A stretch of DNA of 64,000 nucleotides from CAIZQW01 sp942493055 (GTDB lineage: Bacteria; Verrucomicrobiota; Kiritimatiellia; RFP12; UBA1067), in NCBI GenBank assembly GCA_942493055.1, contig OW818680.1:5890001-5954000 (forward strand), in the 5' to 3' direction. Position 1 is the stretch's first letter; every line of letters starts with the position of its first letter. Below, piece by piece: positions 22,931-30,641 of the stretch. The position numbers and the translations under genes were made by a program. The notes below the pieces were generated by a model. That model ran no database searches, was not told the DNA's origin, and saw nothing but the letters and a program-made list of their open reading frames with translations.

Positions 22931-23617
22931 TTATTTTTGCTTCTCCAGGAGATCCGCGATATCCTTTTCAAACGCTTTCATGCGTTCCATGAAGCCTTCA
23001 AATTTCTTGTTATTAGCTTCATTGCGCTCTGGCTTCGTTTCAATCCACGCGTTCAATTCCTTTTCAACAGCCTCCTGCCCGGCCTTCGCTTTGTCATAGA
23101 TGGCCTTGTTCTCTGGGGAGAGTTTGGCTATCTTAGCAGGCCATTCTGTATATTTTTTGATGCTTTGAATAAAGTTGGCGGGTGTTGCGTCGCGTGAAGC
23201 GCTGAGCTTACCAAGTTGCTTTTCACCATCAGGGGCCAACAGAATATAGGTGGGATAGCCGCCAACTTCAAATTTTTCACTGAGGGCTTTGTTGCGTTCG
23301 ACCAGCTTAGCAGGAACAAGTGATTTATCCTTTGGAAAATCAATAAAGACTGTGACCACGTTTTGTGTGGCATAATTTTTCCAGGCTTCTGTTGAGAAGA
23401 CATTTTTTTCCATGAGCTTGCACCAGCCACACCAGTCGCTTCCGGTGAAGTTCATCAGCAAGGGCAGATTTTTCGCTTTGGCGAGGGCTTTGGCAGCCTC
23501 AAAATCCATGGTCCACTCCCCAACCTTTGCACCCTCCGTAACGGGGCGTTCTGCATAAGCGGCTGTTGTAATACTCAGGGCGATCATCAGCCCTTTGACC
23601 ATAGACATGTAGTTCAT
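22931..23617 (-). CDS. Periplasmic thioredoxin-fold protein
   Basis: The gene encodes 228 residues starting at ATG 23617, with AAAGGAG upstream and a signal peptide at 1-22. The thioredoxin-like domain (about 35-150) has the redox pair in TGSDWCGWCK and a cis-Pro segment GGYPTYILL. It resembles the Thioredoxin_7/DUF255 group. The C-terminal 75 residues are a charged helical extension (EAVEKELNAWIETKPERN). It is the first gene of a two-gene operon with the GH51 enzyme and may help fold exported proteins containing Cys. Confidence 0.82.
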   Translation of the reverse strand: MNYMSMVKGLMIALSITTAAYAERPVTEGAKVGEWTMDFEAAKALAKAKNLPLLMNFTGSDWCGWCKLMEKNVFSTEAWKNYATQNVVTVFIDFPKDKSLVPAKLVERNKALSEKFEVGGYPTYILLAPDGEKQLGKLSASRDATPANFIQSIKKYTEWPAKIAKLSPENKAIYDKAKAGQEAVEKELNAWIETKPERNEANNKKFEGFMERMKAFEKDIADLLEKQK

Positions 23618-23839
23618 AATCTCTCCTTTATCGTGTTTGTAAATTGGGGTTCGTCCCTCAAATTGAAGTACACCTTGGTCAATAGTTTAACGGTACACTC
23701 TGAAAAGTCAAGGAGAAGCGATGCAATGAAACAACGTTGTTTCTCCTGATTTTTTAATTTTCTTTATTGCATACGGTGTATCGAACATGCTTAAATGACC
23801 TTGTGTTATTGCTAAACAAGCGAGACTGAGGGGACTAGG

Positions 23840-24526
23840 ATGAACATTCGAATTTATGGGACAGGATGTGAAAAGTGTACGAAGCTTTATGCGTCCGTTG
23901 AAAAGGTGATTCAGCAACATGGACTGGATGCCACTCTTGAGAAGGTTTCGAATATAGACGATATGACAGCAGCGGGTGTGATGATGACACCGGCTCTGGG
24001 TGTTGATGGCAAGATTGTCAGTTCGGGGAAGGTCTTGTCAGAGGGTGATATCCTGCATCTCTTGGCACCGGAGCACGCTTCGCACTGCGGCTGTCATGGC
24101 GAGGTGGCCGGGAAGGCTCCCAATCGTTTGAAACAGGTGATTTCGCTTCTCCTGTTGGCGGTCGTAGGCGCCAGTCTCGCTGTCATGGTCATGCGGGAGA
24201 GCCGTCATGCGGCACCGACAGGAACGGAGGAGATGTCGCAGAAGGGGACGACGGTCTATTATTTTTACGGCAATCACCGGTGTGCGACCTGCAACAGGAT
24301 GGAGGGGCTGACAAAGAAAGCGATCCAGGACAAGGGCGTTGCCTACAAGGCTGTCAACCTGGATGAGCCCGCGAACGAACATTTTGTGAAAGACTTCCAG
24401 CTGGATTCACGCGTGGTCGTGATTCAACGTGACGGAACATACAAGAAGATGGACGCAGTTTGGGACCTTGTAGGAGATGAGGAGGCCTTCATCGCCTATA
24501 TACAGAGTGGGCTAAAAGACAAATGA
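23840..24526 (+). CDS. ArsE-like thioredoxin domain fused to an ArsF-like domain through a membrane helix
   Basis: The gene encodes 228 residues. Residues 1-78 form a small thioredoxin fold with C10-E-K-C13 (YGTGCEKCTKL) and a cis-Pro-like MTPAL, like the redox-active disulfide proteins called ArsE. Residues 82-85 add a CGC-type Cys pair, and 99-118 are a membrane helix. Residues 135-228 match the ArsF group: VYYFYGNHRCATCNRMEG with C148-A-T-C151. In Shewanella the separate ArsE and ArsF proteins are reported to support nitroreduction of aromatic arsenicals. Here both are in one chain, directly followed by ArsG. A general thiol-redox role is an alternative. Confidence 0.75.
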   Translation: MNIRIYGTGCEKCTKLYASVEKVIQQHGLDATLEKVSNIDDMTAAGVMMTPALGVDGKIVSSGKVLSEGDILHLLAPEHASHCGCHGEVAGKAPNRLKQVISLLLLAVVGASLAVMVMRESRHAAPTGTEEMSQKGTTVYYFYGNHRCATCNRMEGLTKKAIQDKGVAYKAVNLDEPANEHFVKDFQLDSRVVVIQRDGTYKKMDAVWDLVGDEEAFIAYIQSGLKDK

Positions 24527-25215
24527 GTTTTGAAATGATCAGTGCATGTGGGCTGGCCTTTTGGCTGGGACTGTTGACCGCCATCTGTCCGTGTCCCATG
24601 GCGACGAACATTGCCGCAATCAGCTTTATCAGCAAGCGGATTGATTCGCCGATGACGGTATGGATGACCGGCTTTGTTTACACCCTCGGACGTATGATGG
24701 CCTATGCGGTTTTGGGCATTTTGATCATGCAGGGGTTGTTTGCGTCTGCGCATGTTTCACATCTCTTGCAAAAGTACATGAACCTCCTGACCGGGCCGTT
24801 GCTGGTTTTGGTCGGGATGGCGTTGCTCCAGTTGATCTCAGTTCCGTCCTTTGGCTTTTCATCCAGGCGTCTTCAGGAACGGCTGGCCCAAAAGGGAGTG
24901 CTCGGTTCTTTTCTCCTGGGTGTCTTTCTGGCCTTGGCCTTCTGCCCGACTTCAGCGGCCATCTATTTTGGAAGCATCATCCCGCTCTCCCTCCAGCATA
25001 CATCGAAGGTGCTCATCCCGTGCGTCTATGGTGTGGCAACAGGCCTTCCGGTGGTCCTTGTTTCTTTCATCGTGGCCTTCGGGGCCAACAGGGTCGCTGC
25101 TGTGTACGCAGGCCTCTCGAGCGTGGAAGTCTGGGCGCGTCGCATGACAGGTATTCTTTTTCTCCTGATCGGGCTCTATTTGACGATTACGCTAACGGCT
25201 GGGATCCGGTTCTGA
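24523..25215 (+). CDS. arsG: ArsG-like / DsbD-CcdA-type membrane permease
   Basis: The gene encodes 230 residues and overlaps the ArsEF gene by 4 bases (ATGA). It has six likely membrane helices. The first has TAICPCPMATN with a Cys-Pro-Cys-Pro motif and the fourth has LAFCPTSAA, matching paired Cys in the CcdA/DsbD transporter fold. The ArsG family is described as an aromatic aminobenzylarsenical efflux permease. By fold it could equally carry electrons across the membrane to the Cys pairs of its partner. No ArsR-type regulator is visible next to it. Confidence 0.75.
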   Translation: MSFEMISACGLAFWLGLLTAICPCPMATNIAAISFISKRIDSPMTVWMTGFVYTLGRMMAYAVLGILIMQGLFASAHVSHLLQKYMNLLTGPLLVLVGMALLQLISVPSFGFSSRRLQERLAQKGVLGSFLLGVFLALAFCPTSAAIYFGSIIPLSLQHTSKVLIPCVYGVATGLPVVLVSFIVAFGANRVAAVYAGLSSVEVWARRMTGILFLLIGLYLTITLTAGIRF

Positions 25216-25243
25216 TGGCTTAAGGTGTTAAGGTGATATTGTT

Positions 25244-26065
25244 ATGGATACATCAATTTTTGAACAAGCAGCAACATGTTTGCCAAAGGTTTGTTTTGAA
25301 AAGCAGCCTGTGTGCGGACTCATATTAGGGTCCGGTTGGAGCCAGACTCTTCAGGTCGATACGGTTATCGCGCGGGTTTCATACGCTGATATCCTTGGCC
25401 TGGGGTCCGGACTGATTGCCGGACATGCCGGAGAGATGGTCCTCTTTGAGCGGCACGGCATCCGTGTCGTGGCCTTCATGGGGCGGCGGCACTATTACGA
25501 AGGCGTCCCTCTCGAGACGGTTGTGCTTCCGGTTGAATTGCTGCGCCGCATGGGGGTCCCCCGTCTGTTGGTGACCAATGCTGCAGGGGGGATCAATTCT
25601 CAGTTGCAGCCGGGCAGTCTCATGGTGATTCGTGACCATATTAATTTGACGGGGATCACGCCGCTGCGCGGCCCGCTCGTGCCAGGCTGGGGACCCCGTT
25701 TTCCGGATCAATCCCAGCTTTATTGCGCAACCCTTTCCGATCTGTTGCGGCGTGCAGGGCATGATGCAGGTGTGGCTGTTTCGGATGGCATTTATGTCTA
25801 CTCCACAGGGCCTGGCTTTGAGACACCTGCGGAGATTCGGGCCTACGCTGGCATGGGTGCGGATGCCGTGGGGATGTCCACGGTCCATGAAGTCGTGGTC
25901 GCCAATGCGATCGGCATGGAGGTTGCAGGCTTGAGCTGCATTACGAATATGGCAGCGGGAATCAGTGGGCCGCATCTCTCCCACCAAGAGGTTATTGACC
26001 AAACTCAAAAGAGTGCGCCGGTGATGTCTAAATTGCTGGATGCCTTCCTCCGGCGCTTGGCATGA
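25244..26065 (+). CDS. Purine nucleoside phosphorylase
   Basis: The gene encodes 273 residues, the normal length for trimeric type I PNP. It has a phosphate-binding GLILGSGWS near 26, the family segment FMGRRHYYEG, VTNAAGGINSQLQPG, YSTGPGFETPAEIRAYA and the MSTVHEVVVA region, then ITNMAAGIS. The enzyme splits guanosine- and inosine-type nucleosides with phosphate into base and ribose-1-phosphate. It shares a 4-base overlap with the downstream CPBP protease gene. The pairing has no known functional meaning. Confidence 0.92.
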   Translation: MDTSIFEQAATCLPKVCFEKQPVCGLILGSGWSQTLQVDTVIARVSYADILGLGSGLIAGHAGEMVLFERHGIRVVAFMGRRHYYEGVPLETVVLPVELLRRMGVPRLLVTNAAGGINSQLQPGSLMVIRDHINLTGITPLRGPLVPGWGPRFPDQSQLYCATLSDLLRRAGHDAGVAVSDGIYVYSTGPGFETPAEIRAYAGMGADAVGMSTVHEVVVANAIGMEVAGLSCITNMAAGISGPHLSHQEVIDQTQKSAPVMSKLLDAFLRRLA

Positions 26066-26910
26066 TACTTATGTCTGAACCCATCGAAATGATTCCATTG
26101 CTCTGCCGGATCGCAGTCGGGCTGATTGTGTTTGTCGGGGCAACAATGGGTATTTACTCGATGTTGTCCCGTCAATTCTTGCGGCAATCTCTTCGTTTGC
26201 CGGCCTCTGAGTTTGTACGCAGTCGGCCGTTGTCCCCACTTTCCGCTGTTCCCGTCATGCTGGTGACGATCCTCTTTGCTGTCATGGCGGCTGTCCAGAC
26301 GAAACAGTCGCCTGCAACGCCGCCCTCGGCAAGCGCTCTTTTGCTCGGTGCAGGACTTTATAGCGTTGCGCTGCTCATCACCGTCTTCGGTTGCTTGTCG
26401 TACTCGCGCACCGGATTCCGCGCGGCTTTTGGAATGGACGCATGTCCGTGGCCTGTTGCCGTAAGAAAGGGGATCCGATATGGTCTTGAGATTCTTCCGC
26501 TTGTTCTTCTGGTTTCGATTGTCGTGTCGTGCATCGGAGAGCATTTGGGTTTTGATATGAAGGCTCAGCAGATCTTTGACTGCCTCAATGATCCTTCTGC
26601 TTCTGTTGGGGTCCGCGCGGCTTTAATGTTTTGCGCTGTCGGTGCTGCCCCCATCCTGGAGGAACTCTTGTTCCGAGGTGTCCTCTTTTCAGTTGTTTTA
26701 AAGGGGCGAACCTTTCTTTTCGGGGCGCTCCTGACAAGTCTTTATTTCGCGCTCATGCATTTACACGCGCCTTCATTGTTATCACTGTTGGTGTTAAGTG
26801 TCGGCTTCTCAGCTGGCTATGCAGCGACGGGCTCAATCCTGACGCCCGTGGTGATGCATGCCCTTTTTAACATGACGGGACTGTTGCTTTTCTTTGCGGA
26901 AATTAAGTAA
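26062..26910 (+). CDS. CPBP-family intramembrane metalloprotease
   Basis: The gene encodes 282 residues with several membrane helices. The Rce1/CPBP motifs are present: E200-E201-LLF-R204 in ILEELLFRG, His233 in FALMHLHAP and His in VVMHALFNM near residue 270. The family cleaves within or near membranes or acts in self-immunity and protein maturation. The start at 26062 overlaps the PNP stop; ATG 26071 is also possible. Confidence 0.87.
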   Translation: MILMSEPIEMIPLLCRIAVGLIVFVGATMGIYSMLSRQFLRQSLRLPASEFVRSRPLSPLSAVPVMLVTILFAVMAAVQTKQSPATPPSASALLLGAGLYSVALLITVFGCLSYSRTGFRAAFGMDACPWPVAVRKGIRYGLEILPLVLLVSIVVSCIGEHLGFDMKAQQIFDCLNDPSASVGVRAALMFCAVGAAPILEELLFRGVLFSVVLKGRTFLFGALLTSLYFALMHLHAPSLLSLLVLSVGFSAGYAATGSILTPVVMHALFNMTGLLLFFAEIK

Positions 26911-26957
26911 GGCCTATTATCGAAAAGGACGAACTATCGTAGGAAAGGAGAAAAGAA

Positions 26958-28517
26958 ATGCGGTATCTACTGGCATTGCTCATGATGGTGACGACGTGGA
27001 CATGGGGCGCATCGCCCTTTGATGTCTCACTTCGTGCACGCGCGGTTACTCCGGAGGGCGTGGACCTGGCTGTCTTGGTTACAGTCCCTATAGGACATCT
27101 TGTTTATGCGGAATCTTTCAAGATTGTCAGTGAGCCGGCCGCTCTCCCTGTCACGCCTGCGCCCTCTGTGGAAAGCCAGGATCCCTTTGATCCGGATAAA
27201 CGTGTGAAGGTGTATCCGCAATCCTTTGAGACCGTCTGGCGTATTGCGTCGATGCGTGACGGGACCGTCGTGACGGTCGAGCTTCAAGGCTGCAATGAAA
27301 AGGTCTGTTTCATGCCGGAGACGCGCCCCTTCCGGTTTCGACAGGCAGATAAAAGTTTTGCTCCCATCCTGGAGGTGACCCCCACTGCCGTAACGGAATT
27401 TGACTGGAAACAGGGGCACGCGATGGCCACGGCAGGCGGCTATCTTTCCGCCGCAGAGTTATTACGCTTCCTGGATCGCGCCGAAGGCAAGCCTGTGGCC
27501 GAGCCCTCTGCCTTCGCTGACTTCTTAGAGAATCCGATCTCGTTTTTTAAACGGTATGGGCTCTGGTTGACCTTGCTTCTGGTCCTGGTTGGAGGCGTGC
27601 TTCTGAACTTAACGCCCTGTGTACTTCCCATGATCCCTGTCAATCTGGCCATTATCGGGGCTTCTGAGGGTCGGCGAGGACGCGGGTTTGTGCTGGGGTG
27701 CGCGTACGGGTTGGGCATGACGTTTGCGTATGGCGGGAGCGGCTGGGCTATTTTAAAGAGCGGTATATTTTTTGGCGCGCTCCAGTCATCGCCCTGGTTC
27801 AGCCTGACGGTGGCACTGATCTTTTGCGTGCTCGCATTGGCTCAGTTTGAACTGTTCACGATTGACCTGACCCGCTTTTCAGGGAGATCCGACTCGCAGC
27901 GGAAAGGGTTGCTCACGGCCTTTGGGGCGGGGGCGCTCTCGGCATTGCTCGCAGGCGCCTGTGTGGCGCCTGTGGTATTGGCGGTGCTGTTGCTGGCTGG
28001 CACGCTGACAGCGGAAGGCGTGCGGGGCGCGCAGTTCCTGCCCTTTGTCCTTGGCCTGGGCATGGCCTTGCCGTGGCCTTTCGCAGGAGCCGGCCTGGCC
28101 GTGCTGCCGAGTCCCGGGATGTGGATGGTGCGCGTCAAACAGGTCTTTGGCGTGGTGCTGATCGGCTTGTCTGTGTATTACGGTTACTTGGCCGTCATCG
28201 GCTTTATTCCCGCTGCTGCGCCGGAGCGAAAAGATACGATCCAGGCGGGTGACAGGATTGCATGGCGTGCGGCATTGGCCCAGGCTGAGCAAGAGGGGAA
28301 GCCCGTCTTTGTTGATTTCTGGGCCTCCTGGTGCAAAAATTGCTCCGCGATGGACAAGACGACGTTTAATGATCCTCTGGTGAAAGAGCGGCTGAAAAAC
28401 TACAAGGTGGTCCCTGTACAAGCTGAACATCCAGAGCATGCCGAGCCTAAAAAAATGCTCGCGTCTTTCGGTATCCGCGGATTGCCCGGGTTTGCGGTGC
28501 TAGGGAAACTGGAATAA
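26958..28517 (+). CDS. dsbD: Thiol:disulfide interchange protein DsbD, C-terminally shortened
   Basis: The gene encodes 519 residues with a signal peptide at 1-18. The periplasmic alpha domain has the Cys pair C112/C117 (GCNEKVCFMP). The membrane domain has C221 (LNLTPCVLPMIP) and C335 (LAGACVAPVV). The C-terminal thioredoxin domain has C459-K-N-C462 (WASWCKNCSAM). The chain stops only nine residues after the cis-Pro (P510 in IRGLPGF), about 25-30 residues earlier than usual, so the last strand and helix are missing. The final codons lie in a TGGAAT-type repeat. DsbD carries electrons from cytoplasmic thioredoxin to the periplasm. Activity of this form is uncertain. Confidence 0.87.
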   Translation: MRYLLALLMMVTTWTWGASPFDVSLRARAVTPEGVDLAVLVTVPIGHLVYAESFKIVSEPAALPVTPAPSVESQDPFDPDKRVKVYPQSFETVWRIASMRDGTVVTVELQGCNEKVCFMPETRPFRFRQADKSFAPILEVTPTAVTEFDWKQGHAMATAGGYLSAAELLRFLDRAEGKPVAEPSAFADFLENPISFFKRYGLWLTLLLVLVGGVLLNLTPCVLPMIPVNLAIIGASEGRRGRGFVLGCAYGLGMTFAYGGSGWAILKSGIFFGALQSSPWFSLTVALIFCVLALAQFELFTIDLTRFSGRSDSQRKGLLTAFGAGALSALLAGACVAPVVLAVLLLAGTLTAEGVRGAQFLPFVLGLGMALPWPFAGAGLAVLPSPGMWMVRVKQVFGVVLIGLSVYYGYLAVIGFIPAAAPERKDTIQAGDRIAWRAALAQAEQEGKPVFVDFWASWCKNCSAMDKTTFNDPLVKERLKNYKVVPVQAEHPEHAEPKKMLASFGIRGLPGFAVLGKLE

Positions 28518-28633
28518 TGGAATTGTGGAATACTGGATTGGGAAAACTGGAAACTCGAAACTTACTGCAAACTGGTACTGCCAACTGTTGGTCTTCACAT
28601 CATTCCAACATTCCCCTATTCCAACATTCCGGT
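28503..28633. repeat. TGGAAT/ATTCCA-flanked element between dsbD and coaB
   Basis: The left part has GGAATAATGGAATTGTGGAA and the right part has CATTCCAACATTCCCCTATT, which are inverse-complement word families. The middle is AAACTGGAAACTCGAAACTT-like sequence with no gene. The element supplies the stop codons of both flanking convergent genes. A second member lies at 34540-34745. Confidence 0.75.
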
Positions 28634-29253
28634 TTTTCGATCCAGTCAATAATGGCGCGGCCGACATCGAGTTTGGACTGCAAGGGTAAGGTGCGCGGTT
28701 GTTCGTTCGCCGTAATGAAGGTGACCCTGTTTGTATCCACAGCAAAGCCGGCGCCCTCGGCGGTCACATCATTGGCCACAATCATGTCCAGTCCCTTTGC
28801 CGTCAGCTTCCGTTGGGCTTCAGCAGTCGGATCGCCAGTCTCTGCTGCGAAGCCGACGAAGAGACAATGGCCCTTCAACGGTGCGATCGTCTTGAGGATG
28901 TCCGGGTTGGGTTCAAGCTGGATCACGGGAGCCATCTCGCTCTTTTTGAGTTTGGTCGCTGCGACGCCTGCAGGGCGCCAGTCAGCGACTGCTGCCGACA
29001 TGACCAGCGCATCCTGCTCCGGCAGCGCCTGTTGAACAGCGGCCAACATCTCGCGTGCGCTGATCACATCGATGCGTGTCACGCCTGGAGGGGTCGTCAA
29101 GCTGACGGGGCCTGCAATCAGGGTAACCCGATGACCCCGTTCAGCAGCGGCCTGCGCAACAGTAAACCCCATCTTGCCGGTTGAACGATTGCTCAGGAAG
29201 CGGATCGGGTCAAGATGTTCGCGCGTCGGGCCGGCTGTGATGAGGATGTTCAT
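28600..29253 (-). CDS. coaB: Phosphopantothenate-cysteine ligase (CoaB)
   Basis: The gene encodes 217 residues. It starts MNILITAGPTREHLDPIRF, then LSNRSTGKMG, the typical CoaB opening with the nucleotide-binding region. It also has MSAAVADWRP and KKSEMAPVIQLEPNPDIL, and the catalytic-region segments FAAETGD and IVANDV. It joins cysteine to 4'-phosphopantothenate in coenzyme A synthesis. In most bacteria this is the C-terminal half of a fused CoaBC. Here it is a separate frame, 146 bases after coaC, with a tandem repeat between them and no visible ribosome-binding site. The last dozen residues (KPECWNRGMLE) come from the repeat element. Confidence 0.9.
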   Translation of the reverse strand: MNILITAGPTREHLDPIRFLSNRSTGKMGFTVAQAAAERGHRVTLIAGPVSLTTPPGVTRIDVISAREMLAAVQQALPEQDALVMSAAVADWRPAGVAATKLKKSEMAPVIQLEPNPDILKTIAPLKGHCLFVGFAAETGDPTAEAQRKLTAKGLDMIVANDVTAEGAGFAVDTNRVTFITANEQPRTLPLQSKLDVGRAIIDWIEKPECWNRGMLE

Positions 29254-29261
29254 GGGGTGAT

Positions 29262-29357
29262 AGTGTCAGTAAGTCTTAGAAGTGTCAGTAAGTGTCAGTA
29301 AGTCTTAGAAGTGTCAGTAAGTGTCAGTAAGTCTTGGAAGTGTCAGTAAGTCTAAAA
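29262..29357. repeat. 29-bp tandem repeat between coaC and coaB
   Basis: Units begin AGTGTCAGTAAG and end GTCTTAGA. Two full 29-bp units (29281-29309 and 29310-29338) are flanked by two partial 19-bp units. Inside, the 10-bp word GTGTCAGTAA is itself doubled. There are no spacers. It occupies the place where a CoaBC linker or ribosome-binding site would be expected. Confidence 0.9.
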
Positions 29358-29399
29358 AATGAGGCAGTCCTACAAACTATAGGCAAGCGAATGGTTGGC

Positions 29400-29936
29400 C
29401 TACCCATTCAAGAGCTGAAAAACGGCTTGCGTGATCTGGACGGGATCGGCCATGCGGCCTTTGCCGGTGGTGCCGCAGGCGAGGTCGCCGGTACCGGCAT
29501 CCACCATGCGGACACCGCGCGCCGTCAGCAGGGCCATGTTGGCCTGCGTCGCCGGATTGTCCCACATGCCTGTATTCATGGCCGGTGCGAGGACGATTGG
29601 GGCTCGTGTCGCAAGGACCGTTGCGCTCAAGAGGTCATCGGCAATCCCATGTGCGATTTTTGCAATGACATTGGCCGTGCAGGGGGCGATGACAAGGACG
29701 TCCGCCTTGTCAGCCATGGAGATGTGTCCGGGAATCCAGTTCTCCGGTTCATCAAACATGGATTCAGCAACGGGATTACGCGAGAGCGTCCGGAAGCTCA
29801 ACGGCGTGACGAATTTTTTCGCGCCATCGGTCATGATCACGTGGACCTCATGGCCCTCTTTGACGAAGAGGCGTGTCACTTCACAGGCCTTATAAGCGGC
29901 AATGGATCCTGTTACGCCTAATAGTATAGTTGCCAT
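29400..29936 (-). CDS. coaC: Phosphopantothenoylcysteine decarboxylase (CoaC)
   Basis: The gene encodes 178 residues, with start ATG 29936 preceded by a strong AAGGAGG. The flavoprotein fold is clear: LLGVTGSIAAYKACEV, catalytic His in GHISMADKADVLVIAPCTAN, Asn in LAPAMNTGMWDNPATQ, and the substrate-clamp Cys in DLACGTTGKGRM. It decarboxylates the CoaB product to 4'-phosphopantetheine using FMN. It follows gmk by 23 bases, the usual gmk-(rpoZ)-coaBC neighbourhood, but no rpoZ lies between them. Confidence 0.92.
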   Translation of the reverse strand: MATILLGVTGSIAAYKACEVTRLFVKEGHEVHVIMTDGAKKFVTPLSFRTLSRNPVAESMFDEPENWIPGHISMADKADVLVIAPCTANVIAKIAHGIADDLLSATVLATRAPIVLAPAMNTGMWDNPATQANMALLTARGVRMVDAGTGDLACGTTGKGRMADPVQITQAVFQLLNG

Positions 29937-29959
29937 ATCCTCTCCTCCTTGTCGAACAC

Positions 29960-30553
29960 TTACACGAACTGAGCACGCACATTGATGATGTCGCAGAGAC
30001 GGCGGTAGGCGACATCGAGGTCGTCATTCACGACCTGATGCATATATAAGCCTGCCTGCTCCATCTCCCGCTCCGCATTCTTTAAGCGCTTTTCAATGAC
30101 AGCATCCGAATCCGTGCCCCGTCCGCGGAGACGCGCTTCAAGCGCCTCCATAGAGGGCGGATTAATAAAGATGTCGATATAGCCCACACGCAGCGGGTCG
30201 GTCTCCGGAAGCGTCTCGACATGTTTTCTCACCTGCGATGCGCCTGCCACATCGATATCCAGCAAAACGCATTGGTTTTGGCTCAAGGCCTGATAGATCG
30301 GCTCCTTGAGGGTGCCGTAATAGTTGCCATGGACGAGCGCATGCTCCAGGAACGCCTCCTCGTCAATGAGCTTTTTGAAACGCTCTTCGCTGATGAAGTG
30401 ATAATCTTCGCCATCCTCTTCATTGATGCGCGGTTCACGCGTGGTACACGAAATGGAGTAGCACAGTTCCGGATAGTTTTGCAGCAGCAGATCACAGAGC
30501 GTTGATTTTCCTGCGCCAGAGGGAGCTGAAATGACAATAAATAAGGGGATCAT
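29960..30553 (-). CDS. gmk: Guanylate kinase
   Basis: The gene encodes 197 residues, the normal length. The P-loop is in FIVISAPSGAGKSTLC. The GMP-binding region has ISCTTREPRINEEDGEDYHF (residues about 35-54) and the HGNYYGTLKEPI segment. DIDVAGASQV is the Walker B-like strand and LRGRGTDSD the lid. It phosphorylates GMP to GDP in the cytoplasm. It is the first gene of the gmk-coaC-coaB run. Confidence 0.95.
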   Translation of the reverse strand: MIPLFIVISAPSGAGKSTLCDLLLQNYPELCYSISCTTREPRINEEDGEDYHFISEERFKKLIDEEAFLEHALVHGNYYGTLKEPIYQALSQNQCVLLDIDVAGASQVRKHVETLPETDPLRVGYIDIFINPPSMEALEARLRGRGTDSDAVIEKRLKNAEREMEQAGLYMHQVVNDDLDVAYRRLCDIINVRAQFV

Positions 30554-30641
30554 AACGAGTGCCTAATTGAAATGTGTTGAGTGCTCTTTTAAAACGGCAA
30601 TACTATAACCTCTTTTTTCATGCCTTGCAATCCTAGATCAA

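Noticed and set aside
23640..23839. Arsenic-responsive ArsR operator upstream of the ArsEF gene
   Set aside because: No ArsR gene and no convincing inverted-repeat operator are visible in this gap.
29262..29357. CRISPR-like array with 29-bp units
   Set aside because: The unit length looks suggestive, but there are no spacers, and the unit is itself built from a doubled 10-bp word.
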